From Eutreptiella sp. 'Long Island Sound 2002' (Eukaryota; Euglenozoa; Euglenophyceae; Eutreptiales; Eutreptiaceae), in assembly GCA_964036045.1 (NCBI GenBank), contig OZ038378.1:167075963-167139962 (forward strand): a stretch of 64,000 nucleotides of DNA, read 5' to 3'. Below, piece after piece: positions 42,586 to 53,440 of the stretch (positions are counted from its first letter, which is position 1; the number at the start of each line of letters is the position of its first letter). The translations under genes were made by a program, and so were the position numbers. The notes below the pieces were generated by a model. It saw nothing but the letters and a program-made list of their open reading frames with translations, ran no database searches and was not told the DNA's origin.

Positions 42586-45427
42586 GCTATTAACGAGGGT
42601 TGATGGCTTTTAATGTCCTGGCCGCTCTTGCGACGGGAGGGTTAGGGGTTAGCGGGTTAGAGCCTGCCTGAAGCCTGCCCTATCCCACCCCCGGCCCCCC
42701 GGTATGTCGCGGCGCGGCGGAAGGACGCCTTCCTGTGGCTATGTGCCCTCCTCGGAGGCCCTCCCGTGGCCCTTATCGGGGCCCCGAGTGCCGCCGCGGG
42801 GCGACGCCGCCGTCCCCTGCCCTGCTGGGCCTCCCCCCTCCCCCCCGGTCACGGGGGCTGGCATAATCGCCGACCCTCCTGAGGGCAACACGCCTGCTCG
42901 CTGCTGTAGCCCCCCCCCTGCACCGGCAGGCACCGTTGTCCTCCCCCCAACACCCTGGGATGCCCCTCGTGATGGCGGCTGCAGCAATGCCGCACCCCCC
43001 TGTGCCCCTTGCATGACTTGCATGCCGGGGCCCTGTGCTCATCGCACAGGGTCTGCATGGGGCGCCGCGGCTGCCCCACCCTTTTTCCCCCTGCCCGCTG
43101 CGCCCTCTTCTGTGGGGGGGAGGGGGGCAGGGTCTCTCCCTGATGCCCTGTGACTGCCCCTGGAGAGGGGTTTTGCCCCGCCCGCGCGGCGGACGTCGCC
43201 GCCACGGCCCCCCTGGAGCCGTCCCCTGTGGGGTGGGGGTCTGTCGACATCTCCTGTCCCCCCCCTGAGGGGTCCCCCACCGCCGCCTCCGCCCCCGGCG
43301 CGCCGCCCCCCGATAGACTAGGGTGGGGTTCGACCGAAGCCCCCTGATCCTGCCCCCCCCCTTGGGGGGGGTTCGCGGCCCCCGGGGGGGGGTCGGCGCC
43401 CTCCCCTTTGGCTGATGACCCCGCCCGAGCCGCCGTCAGCCGGCGTGAGATGTCCCCGAAAATGTCCGCCAGCCCCCGGGAGGGGAGGGAGGGGGGGTGG
43501 GGACGCGGCTGTACCCCCCCCCACTCGTGCGTGTCCGCCCGGGCGTCCGGCTGGCGCGCGTGGCGCTTGGACTCCGCGTGCCCCCCCGTGCCCGGTGGCT
43601 CCCGCTGGGAGGGGCGGGGAGAGCGGGAAGGGCCTCCTGAGCTCTCCCTGCTGGTTTAACATACCGGAGCCGCTTAAGCTGTGTGCCCCCCCCCTGGAGA
43701 CGTTTGGGGGGGGGGCGGGAACTCCTCCTGGCGTCGCGCGTGCTCGTGCTCCGGGCGTGCTCGTCGCGTCTCGCGCTCTGGCGAGGATGATTGCGGGCGG
43801 GATCGTTTGCGAGCGCTGGGCGAGCCCCGTGCGGCCTGGGACGCCGCCACGGGGCCGGCCCCGGCCGGCCGCGCGGGCTGCAGCCACGCCCGCAGTGCTC
43901 GCGCCGCCACGCGTGCTTGTGCCGCGTCCATGCGGTGCCCTTCGTGCGCCCGCTGGCAGCAGTGCTCGGCGCCCCGCTGCACGCAGGCGGCACAGGGCGG
44001 GGCCCGGTGTCGCGCACACAGGGCCACCTGCGGCGGCGGTGCTACGCGGTCCGCGTCCCCGCCTCCGGCCCCGCGCCGGTCGCGCTGCACCCGCCGGCGC
44101 GGCAAGCGTTGAAAGGGCCGCAGGGGCTGTTGTCCTGGTCCTGCCGGGGGGAGGTAATCCAAGAGGAACACGTCCTGCCGCCCCGCTCCCGGCCGCGCCA
44201 GGCGCCGCGCCCACAGCGCTCGGCAGTGCGCCTCCAGCTGGCGCATCTGGAACAGCATGGCTTCCGGGCGCGCGAACAGTGGGCGCGCCGACCGCCCCAC
44301 ACACCTGAAGCCCCCCAGCGGCAGCAGGGACTTCGCCATCCATACCTCCTTGCCCTGCATGAGGTCCCCTGCCTGTAGATGTGGCTGCAATGCATCCAGG
44401 GCCATCTTCAGCACTTGGCCCCTGGTGCGTAGCGGCAGGGTGACCCCCCGCAGCCGGTGGTCGCTGGGGGCCGGGAGGGCCCGTTCCGCGTGTGCCTCGA
44501 AGTCCAGGGCCAGCTCCACGTATGTCACATGGCCCTGCCCTGGTAGCCACCGCAGCTGGCCTGCCCACTGCAGGAGCGCCACCGCGAAGGATGCCTCCCA
44601 TGGCCATCCCGGCGGCGGGCCGGCGCGCAACGCCAGCGGCGCCGCTGGTGGCGCCGGGCGATGTGGGCCCGCGCCCAGTTGCCCCCATGGGTAGCCCCGG
44701 CGCGCATCGGGAGGGCGTCTGCGCGCGATCGCAAAGACCGAGGGGCCCGCGCCCGCGTCTCGGCGTGCCGCGACCTCCGCTCCCATGCGCGCCGATAGCA
44801 CCGCCAGATACATGCCATAGAGACGGTACATGAGCCGCCCCGCCTGCTCCACCCCCTCTGGCTGGACCAATGCCGCCGGCAACAGGCCCGTCGCGCGCAG
44901 GCACACCGGCCACGCCTGCGGGAGGGCCAGTGCCGGTAGCGGCGCTGCCTCGGCCTGCACCAGCGGGAGCCAGGCGGCCCGTTGCGCTTGCCACTGCGGG
45001 CAGTCCCACAGGAGGTGGACCTCCGTCTCCGGTGGGCCCCCGCAATAGGGGCAGGCTGCTAAATCCGAAATTTGATGCTTCTGGACCCGCGCCCCGGTCC
45101 ATGTCGCCCCGGCTTGCAGTGCTCGCAGCAGTGAGCGCTCCGTCTCCGAGCCGGCCACCGTCATGCCCTGGGAGCAGGCGGGCTTGCATACCTCCGCCCC
45201 CAGCCCCCCAAAGGTGGCTGGTCTGCGCCGTTCCAGCGCCGCCAACGCGGTGTATCGCTGCGACTCCCGCACCCGGTGGCATACTTCGCCCCAGTCCCCC
45301 AGGACCAAGTGTAGCTGTTCGCGCTGCCCTGGCACGCGCCACACCCACCAGCCGTGCACCGCCTCCCAGCGCAGCTGCCGGACCGACTGCAAGGCCCTGC
45401 CCACTGGTCCCGTGTCCGGCGGGCGGT
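42586..45427 (-). mobile_element. LINE-B1, 5'-truncated non-LTR retrotransposon
   Basis: A very GC-rich copy with an intact C-terminal frame and a 3' tail shared with LINE-B2 and the stub (42586-42730). Between 42849 and 43280 another frame encodes a further finger (PACKSCKGHRGVRHCCSRHH), so either the 3' part codes beyond the 43674 stop or two elements are joined near 43.3 kb. Its truncated 5' end directly abuts the LINE-A2 3' motif. It lies in intron 3 of the beta-helix gene, same sense. Confidence 0.75.
43674..45426 (-). CDS. LINE-B1 C-terminal ORF (5'-truncated)
   Basis: The frame is open from the truncation point to the stop at 43674; there is no genuine start codon because the RT half is missing. 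It contains CPYCGGPPETEVHLLWDC (zf-RVT, C-x2-C-x8-H-x4-C), a segment homologous to LINE-A (VTYVELALDFE compared with ITFIELALDFE), the finger PPCAACVQRGAEHCCQRAHE ending in GH, and an Arg/Ser/Pro-rich tail. The frame has no stops over more than 570 codons, unlike LINE-A, so this copy may be younger. Its product, if made, would lack reverse transcriptase. Confidence 0.75.
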
Positions 45428-45431
45428 CTGT

Positions 45432-47445
45432 GCTATTAACGAGGGAGACCCATGTATGACGGCTTGCTGAGATTGGCTTACCGAAGTGTTCACCTGAGTG
45501 TGTACCTTATTGGACTGCCTGTTCTCTGCGGTCAAAAAGTCAGAACCTCTGAGCCGACATACTTATGTTATTTCCGTAGAAGCTCTCCCGTGCTCTGCAC
45601 CAAACAGACGTCGGCTGACATGCTCTGGCTCTCCCTCTCCCATCATCTCGCAGGGCCGCGGGGCGGGGGGGGAGGGGGGGCATGGTGACTTGGGTCTCCG
45701 TCGCTTTGGGGCGGGCGGTGTGGCCGGTATGTGCGGGGAGCGCGCATGCTCCATGTGTGTGTGTGCGGGGCTGCGGGCGGTGCGCAGCCGCTTAGCTGGT
45801 TGCGTGTCCGGCGCGGCTGGCCGCTTGCGCACCGGCGTGTGTACTTTGTGGTGCCCTCTGGCACAGCAGTTTCGGACCCCCCTTTGCATTCTGGCGCATC
45901 TGGCGCAGGCCGGCAATCCATGCTGGCGGCACGTGGCTGACAGGGGTAGCTTGTCCACATATCCTGGCCGGTGATGTCCGAGGGCACAGCATGCGTCCCG
46001 TGACTTGCGCAGGCGCTTGCATGTGATGCACGGCGCGCTGGTGTGTGTTGCATAGGTCGAGAGCCCGTGCGCATGTATGTGGTGCCGGTGCTGCCACACA
46101 TGCTTGCGGCGCCGGCGGAGCTGCGAACTTGCGTTGCCTGGTGGTCTGATATGGTGCCTGCGGGGCTTTGCCCTGACCAATGACGGGGAAGAAATTTGCG
46201 GCGAATGCCCCCCTCCCCTCTTTGGCAGTATCTGAGGAGGAGGGCATAAGCCCAGTGTTTAACGCTCCCATGAGGGCCCGCCAGATCCGGGCTTCTTCCA
46301 CTTCCGCTGGACTGCGCCTGTGTCTGTACACGTACGAGCGTGCCTTGTTCTGCCTGGAGTGTGCGCGCAGCGCCCATGTTTCTTCACAGTATTGACTGAG
46401 CTTAGCAATATGCCCCACCATGGCCTGTCTGGACACAAAATATGGGCGTCTGCTGAGACCGCTTTGTTGAGGCCCCCCCAGCGGGACCAATGAATTCACT
46501 CTGGTGATTACTTTAGCGGGGTGCAGGGCGCCCCGCGTAACCAATTTCTGCATCGTGCATAACGCCAGCCTGAGAACTCTGGCGCGCTCTTGCAGCGGCA
46601 GTGCTGTCCCTCTGTATTTGGCCTGTGGTGCTGTAGGTAGGGTGCACTGTGACGTTTCCTCGAAATCAAGCGCGAGCTCTATGAATGTGACAGTGCCTGG
46701 CTCGTCTGCCCAAACCAGCTGGCGTGTCCAGGACAAGAGATCTGCTAGAAAGGGTAGCTCCTAAGGCCAGGTTTTGGCTGTGGGCTTGGCAAGCGTCAGC
46801 GTGCCTAAATTTTCGGTGCGCGGGACAGGGCCTGTCAGTTGCTGGTACGGATACCTTGTCTGCCTGACATGTCTGGCTGAGGGAAACAGCATGGGGGCCT
46901 GCTCATCTCGAATCTTGCGGGCCGCAAGAATGGCCACATACATGACATGTATGGCCTGTAAAAATTCCAGGCTGGTGTTGCGCTCCTGCCTGTTGACAGG
47001 CAGTGGGATGTCTGGCGCTAGTCCACACGTGCGTAAACAGGGGGGCCAGTGGGCAGTGCGCTCTAGCCCTGGAAACTGCTGGGCCAGATGCTCAATATTG
47101 GGTGTGTGAGAGTCTCTGATGGTCTGCCACGCCTCACAGGTCCAGAAAATATGTTGCTCTGTCTCCGCGGCCTTCAACCAGGAGCACCACCTGCTGTGGA
47201 ATAAGATCAAAGCATTTTACATAATCTAGCCCGAAACCCATGAGGGTCGTTTGCATGACATGGCATAACTCAATCAGCAGGGAAATCATGCCCGCTGCGT
47301 CCGTGGCACCTCTTTTCTTCCTGAAACCATAGGCCTGAGGATGGATCCGGGTCTCTTGCCATGTCATGCACTCCTCCAGTCGAACCCCCGCCCATACCCG
47401 GTAGATCTGAGACAGGACAGACAGTGGTCTTTGTTGCATGGGGAG
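45432..47445 (-). mobile_element. LINE-A2, internally deleted non-LTR retrotransposon
   Basis: Positions 45432-47174 match LINE-A1 (33942-35683). Positions 47175-47445 are instead RT fingers and motif A: YRVWAGVRLEECMTWQETR, YGFRKKRGATDAAG and GLDYVKCFDLIPQQVV. The central RT (motifs B to E) is deleted; the junction is at 47174/47175, in GCGGCCTT. The 3' part has zf-RVT remnants (KAAETEQHIFWTCEAW), the shared TAG after KTWP and the same fingers as LINE-A1. It cannot be autonomous. It abuts an AC microsatellite at its 5' end. Confidence 0.85.
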
Positions 47446-47475
47446 CATGTGTGTGTGTGTGTGTGTGTATGTGTG
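47446..47475. repeat. (TG)n microsatellite, 5' flank of LINE-A2
   Basis: About 13 TG units, then TATGTGTGG. It directly abuts the RT-fingers fragment. Confidence 0.93.
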
Positions 47476-47480
47476 GTGGG

Positions 47481-47529
47481 GTATCGCCATATTATAGAGG
47501 AAGGCCTGCATGGGTCTGCGGGCTGCCTG
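47481..47529. repeat. Copy 2 of the motif bordering AC repeats
   Basis: GCCATATTATAGAGGAAGGC, then CTGCATGGGTCTGCGGGC, matches 41921-41970 at most positions and has the same orientation relative to the TG run. Confidence 0.7.
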
Positions 47530-48776
47530 TCTGTGTGTGTCAATTGGTGTGTCTGCGCTTGTGTGTATCAGCCCTTCCTCGTCAGCAGAACATCCTCATT
47601 GCTGCGCTGCAAGTGCACGCGGGGGTTGAAGCTGCCCGGAGAGTCACGAGGGTTGTTCATGCGTTTGGGGCCTCGGCAGCCGCATCAGCTGACATGCAAT
47701 GCGGAAGGCCAACCGCCGAAAGATCTCACAAGAGGGACCGCAACACAATCTGTTGTTCTGCATCCGGAATCTACTTGTTTTGTGATGTTCTGATGTGTTT
47801 GGCCTTCACAACAAGTGGATGTGAGTAAGAGTGGTGGACGCCATCGCCCATAAGGGTGCTCTGGGCCTCCCCACACGCTCCCACAGCACGCCCCCCGCCG
47901 TCAGCACCCTCAGCACCCAACGCCCCCCTACACGCTCCCACAGCGCCCTGTACCTTTCCACGTGCACCCGCATTGCCGTACACCTTCAGACACACTGTGA
48001 AACTGCAGAGGGGCGAAATGCACGGCCACTGCATAATAATCACGGCAAAAATTGGCGTTGCGGTGCCAAGTCTCACAAACGCAAATTTTGCCCTCTCCGA
48101 CCCCTTCTCCTCACCCCAGCAGTACGTGCTAACCCCCACCCTCCCCCCATCGGATGTATTAGAAGGTGGGGGGGTCTGAAGGGGGGTTGGCTGGGACCCA
48201 CCTCCTCCTATGGTCCCCCAATGGTCCCCGCCGAAAGCAGGCGGGAAATTTTTAAGCTTAAATCTTCTTGGCGCCGAAAGCGCCAAAGCAACATTTTGGC
48301 TGTCAGCATCAAGCATTGGAAGGAAGGGGGGGGGGGTCTAGGGGGAGGTACCCCCCCTCCTCCTACAGTGTACAGCCGTTCTAATACATCCCTGCCTGCC
48401 CCCTTGCGCCTTGCCAGGGGTACCGAGCCGGTGCGTCCCGGTCAAAATGTGCCCCCCCCCCCCAGGGATGCATTAGAAGGGAAGGGACTTCAAAGGCTGT
48501 TCCAGAAGCGGTTGAACAGGCGGTTGGAAGAGGCTGCCAAAGCAGTTGGGAGCGGTTACTGTCGGTTACAAATGCCATTGAAGCATTTGCCTTTCGGGGG
48601 ACAGTGGCTGGGCATAGGCTGGGCGCCCTGGAGCCCCGCCCCCACCTCCAATGCATCCCTGCCCCCCCCTTTGGGGCTCGTTCTGGGTGCCCCTCAGACC
48701 CCAAACTTCACTTGGGCAACACCGCCACAGTGGCCCCTTCACAACACCACTTCCTGAGGTGGTTAGGGCTGTATAC

Positions 48777-49046
48777 CGGGGGCCCTGGGGTTTCGGCGTA
48801 GTAGGGCCCAGGCCCATCCGCCCCCAGCACAACAACGTGGGGATGCCGTGAAACGTGGATCTCGGCGTTTCGCAGATCATACGGGGGCCAGTAATACAGC
48901 ATCCCAGTGCCACGGTCAATGTAGTACTCATTGGGCATGTCGAGCTCACAGAGAAGGTTGACTCCGTAGTAGCGGCTGCCACGAGTCATGCTGTACACGG
49001 GACGTGTGGCTGGGTCCACTTGAATTGTGCGATTTTGTGGCGAGAT
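48777..49046 (-). CDS. Secreted right-handed beta-helix protein, exon 3
   Basis: The acceptor CCTGGTCGCAG precedes ATC TCG CCA; the donor CCCCCG/GTATAC gives exactly 90 codons in phase 0. It encodes ISPQNRTIQVDPATRPVYSM, SRYYGVNLLCELDMPNEYYI and DRGTGMLYYWPP. This is the family signature in which an enzyme-like NLxxELDxPxEWYxDRxxGxLYxWPP block precedes the helix. NEYYIDR replaces the usual GEWYLDR. Intron 3 (48776-41724) carries LINE cluster 2 and several TG microsatellites. Confidence 0.85.
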
Positions 49047-49380
49047 CTGCGACCAGGAATTCAAAGCAATGCAATGCGGCTCAGTGCGACCCAACAACAA
49101 CAACAACCCAAATACCAACATGCATCCTCAAGTACCTTTGGCCGAACGAAAGCAGTCACACCCAGGTAGCGGTAGGTCTTGCACGGACTTTGTTCAGTGG
49201 ACCGACACACTAGACATACACACCAAAACCACTCCGCTATTCATGAATTGGTGAGACTGAGGGCTGCATGACGCAAAGGGGTCATACGGTTGTGTTTCGG
49301 GGAGCAAGACTGGAGCAAGGCTGTGGCAAGGAGCACGGTATAACAAGGACGTGGTAAGCGGCCGGGAAAGGTGGGCACAC

Positions 49381-49722
49381 CCCGGCAATGCGAACATAGT
49401 TGTCCGCCCAATCATACTGCCAATAGCCGTGCAGCCAGCCATCCTTCTCATCCCTCCATTGATGCTGGCGCACGTCCTTGTACGTGATCCACCCCTCGCC
49501 ATCGGTGTCATCCACTTGCACCCACCGCCAGATGCCGTCCGATCCGATGTTTGGCCACCGCGCCAAAACCGCAGGTCGACCATCGACAAAGAGTTCAGGC
49601 CTGAGGTTGCAGCATTTCCCCAAATGCTTGGAGTCGCTAAGAGACGCCAGCGTAAGCCCCAGTGCCGAGAGATTGGCCACGAGCACGGAGCCCTTGAAAG
49701 GCTTGAAAGCCTCGGGCGGAAC
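49381..49722 (-). CDS. Secreted right-handed beta-helix protein, exon 2
   Basis: The acceptor CGTTCGTCAG precedes GTT CCG CCC in phase 0; the donor is GCCGGG/GTGTGC after 114 codons. It encodes GSVLVANLSALGLT, LFVDGRPAVLARWPN and WQYDWADNYVRIAG. The LFVDGRPxxLARWPN block is highly typical of this family. Intron 2 (49380-49047) and intron 1 (51262-49723) hold nothing that I can identify. Confidence 0.85.
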
Positions 49723-51262
49723 CTGACGAACGTGCAGGGATCAAACAGGATGCTTTGCACCTTCAACAACGAAAAGAAAACCCCTGGGACGTCTCGTGCC
49801 CCGCTGAATACTCAGGTACAAGGACAGAACATGGTCATCTCTAAAGTGGGTGTGCTTCGACGCTACGGGTTATGGGACAACTGACGGCGGTGGATGAACG
49901 GACGGCGGCTGTGAGTGAATCGACGGCGATTGTACCCAACATTGTTGTGTTGCAAAAAGAACACAACCTCTGTCCACAGAAAGAGGCTGATAAGTAGAAG
50001 AGCTGGTTCGGATATTGGGCTGAGGCTCTTTCCTCCTATGCCTTTGACACCGTCGCTACTGAGCTAAACGCCACCATTTCACCATGAGCATCCCCATTGG
50101 ACTGACCTTGTGAGCATCCCTACGGCACTTACCTTCGTACACCCCTTGGGACGAGCCACCTGAGCGTCCCCATATGAAGGCTACAGGGTTGTGGGGTACA
50201 ATTAGGCGCAAGGGATACCACGAGACACATGGGATGCAAGAGAGTATACTGAGGGTGGGAAGCAGTGAGATGGGAAATACTCTAACACACGAAGGCCAAG
50301 ATGTGAAACGACAACATGTGGCCCGTAAATGCTTGACTTGGATGTGAACGTACCTGAACAAAACATACTGTTGGCCTAAAATCGATATCCTATGTCCATC
50401 CATCCCCGTTGCTACTTTGGCCAAAGGGGGCTTGTGAAGCAACCTTGATCTCAAAGCGCAGCATCCTTCACAATAGTGTCGAAGAGAGTGCACGCATCGC
50501 ACAGCGCATTTCCTAGCACGTTGTTCTCAAGCTGAACATGCACGTATTGTGCAAAGAAGGAGACATCGTGGGTGACTAGGGGAGGTCATTGGACACTATG
50601 GGAAGCCAAGAAACGTTGACGCACGCCACCATACACCACACAGGTTGGGTGCAAGGCTGTTAAGCGGGTGATGGGCGTAGCAAGAGTGATGGATTCGGGT
50701 TTGCCAGCCAACTACTGACTGCATCTGACAACATGTGATTGCCTGTGCGGTTGTCGGTTCCAGATGTGGTCAATCGTTCATGGGTTCTGTTTGTTCTGAG
50801 GGTTTGTTCGGAGATCCCTTGACATGAGATGTTGAAACCCATTTCAAAAGGACGTCCTGCAGACACAAAGGGCGCAGAGCAGTGGATATCATTCCTGCTC
50901 GGGGGATGTGGGACTGAGGATGGCCAGGGCCCCGTCGCAAAAAATGCTGGAATCATTTCTGTCATTCTTGTGACCAGGACTGCGGGAAAAGCCTGGGGGA
51001 GTTACACCAGAAAAACGCCCATAGGAGGACCTTTGTCTGAATTTCTCCACGCTGTTACAACAAGTTCCTCTCCTGACGATGTTTGAGCAATACGTGCACT
51101 GCTCCGTGGGAGTGGGGCTTCAGAGGGAGGGCTTCCAAAAAGGCCACCTCACCGGCACAGTTTTGGTTGAAGTGTTTTTTTTTTTTGGTGGGGGCAGGGG
51201 GCTCCTCAATCTTTTCACTCCAACGCATGTTGAGGACAGGGGTTGGTCCCTTTCCTGGCAAC

Positions 51263-51643
51263 CTGCACGCCCGCCGACAACACCACGTCTTCCCCCGGGT
51301 ATGCCCGGTACGTAATTGGCATCTCCGCAGTGCCGCTGTCCTCGGCGGTGAGCGCTAACACTGGCACTCCGGAGGGCGGTGTTGTGTATACGCCGCGGCG
51401 CACCACAACTTCAGCAGGGCCCCGCAGCCCTCCGGACCGGCGCAGGCGGCGGATGGCGTCCCGAGCAGCAGCGAGTGTGGCGACGGGCTTCGTTTCCGTT
51501 CCAGGGTTTGAATCGGAGCCATGGGGGCTGACGGTGATACTGAAAGTGGCAGCCTCAGCAGGGGCCTGGCTGTCAAACGAGGGCAGCAGCAGCAAGAGAA
51601 GGGGCCATGCGTAGCCCAAGGAAGGCGTCAAGCGCGCCCTCAT
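51263..51643 (-). CDS. Secreted right-handed beta-helix protein, exon 1 (six-exon gene)
   Basis: The six exons (51643-51263, 49722-49381, 49046-48777, 41723-41211, 38856-38492, 32355-31926) join in consistent phase to about 766 codons. Exon 1 begins at an ATG with a signal peptide (basic start, then LGYAWPLLLLLLPSF, cleavage near AEA). It continues ITVSPHGSDSNPGTETKPVA, VVVRRGVY and PITYRAYPGEDVVLSAGVQ, the standard opening of right-handed parallel beta-helix proteins common in bacteria; some of these, such as GH141, are glycoside hydrolases. I infer a secreted polysaccharide-binding or polysaccharide-cleaving role; catalytic residues cannot be assigned. The donor is GTGCAG/GTTGCC. All five introns are GT-AG, so this is a nuclear gene even though the family looks bacterial. 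It spans about 19.7 kb, mostly transposon-filled introns. Confidence 0.87.
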
Positions 51644-53393
51644 GCAATCATGTGGGCCCCAGGGAGCGCAGCATCAAAGACCTGCAAAGGAAATGTGATT
51701 GAATGTCCGGAGGGGACACCGTGGGGCACTATGGGACGGCGTGGGGCACATCGCTGTGGTAGTGCACTGCAAGACACTGCACAGGCCCAGTGAAAAGGTG
51801 GTAAGGCTGATGAGCACGGGGGCATCATAGGGGGCGTTTTCGCACAGCGAGGGCCAATTATTCCCATGTTCGTCCCGGGGAACACCCCTGAAAACCACCC
51901 ACCTACAGAAGCGTGCATGGTCAATTCGAAACTGTGAAATTCAAACATCTCCTATTCTCAAGACACGTACCGGTACTTATGCGTTGCGGTTTATTGAAAT
52001 AGACGCCGCCAGGCAGCCCACTCTGAGTCCTTGTGGTCGGCAATTCCCCATCTGGGTAGGTGGTGGAGAACGGCCGACTTTTCGCACAGCGCGGGCACAG
52101 CGCACGGTGCGCCCCCATAGGACTTGGTTGGGGTTGCCAGCCAAATGTTGCGCGTTGACCACCACCCGCCATCGTTTAGCTAAGTCGGTCCATTGCTAAT
52201 TGCTCTTGTTTGATCTTTGATCCAGCAGAACACCACCATCGGTTGGCTGCCGTTTCTGCCCTTTTCTTTGACTATTGAAACTCAAGAGCTTTTCTTTCTG
52301 TGTGAGATGGCACATCCGGCGGGGAAGGACAGTCCCATGCGGATGCTCAGAAGGCTATCCCCGTGCGGATGCACATCAGGGCGTCCCATCCAGATGCTCC
52401 AATTGTCAATCGCTGACAAGGCCAGTCCCGTGCACCAGCTACACTCAAACCATCACAACACCCTTCACCATTTCACAAGTCAAAGGTGATCTCATGAAAA
52501 TTCGATTGATCACACTTTGAATGATGCTCAGCAGGCCAGTCCCATGGGAATGCTGAAACGGTCAGTCCCATGCCCATTGCATTCCGTGCCCGCTGCCCAC
52601 TGTTGAGCAACATTTAGTGCGACCATAATTTGTGTGTGCACCGGGCGGACGTTGCACCATGCGGGCGGCACCCTCGACGCAATGCTTCAGCCCAAAAACT
52701 CCTGAAGCCATGCAATTGTCTGTATTTCTCTGTGGCAACAACCAGCCTCACCCACTTTAAGGGCGGCACTGCATCAGACGCCACCGTCATGCACCTACAG
52801 TGAAGTGGTGCATTTCAAAAACAAGGTTCGCACACCGTGGCTTGTGGTGCCTGGTGCCGAGTAAGGCCCAGGCCTCCTCAATGTGTTGGCCCTTCAGAGG
52901 GGTGGGGGGAATAGGAGGTGGGTTCAGCGTAGGGGACCGCAGCTGGGCGCCCGGCGTGGTGGAAAGGTTCTCTCATGGCGCCGAGTCACTTTACAAAAAC
53001 AACCTTACAGACGCCATCCATTCAAAATCCCACACGCAGAGGCCAAACGCTGGTAAGAACTGTCACGAAGTCGTACACCATTGCTCTGGACAATGCCTTT
53101 GGAAATAACCCTCGTGAAAATGATAGGGATGGAAACTGGACCCTGTGCCATATCCGGGCTCGCCAGAACGGAACCGGTGGAAGCAGAGACTATGAAGCAA
53201 AATCGCCCCAACACCACAAAGAAGGCACCACCATAGAATCGACAAGGACCCGTTGAAAAGGGGGGCGAGATGCACAAAAATGCACCTGTGGTGGCCTATT
53301 CCCGTCACCCTGCATTCACTTTGGGTTGGGGGATTCAAAACCGCTGAATTTGCGCACAATGTACACACATCGCAACTTCACACTATTCGAAAA

Positions 53394-53440
53394 GACACAC
53401 ACACATACGCACGCACGTACGCACGCACGCACGCACACAA
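53394..53440. repeat. (AC)n / (ACGC)n microsatellite
   Basis: Short CA run followed by CGCA and CGTA tetranucleotides. Confidence 0.9.

Noticed and set aside
43318-45348. 676-codon Gly/Ala/Arg-rich minus-strand frame
   Set aside because: It is a GC-driven shadow of the LINE-B1 ORF (43674-45426), which has the zinc motif and homology to LINE-A.
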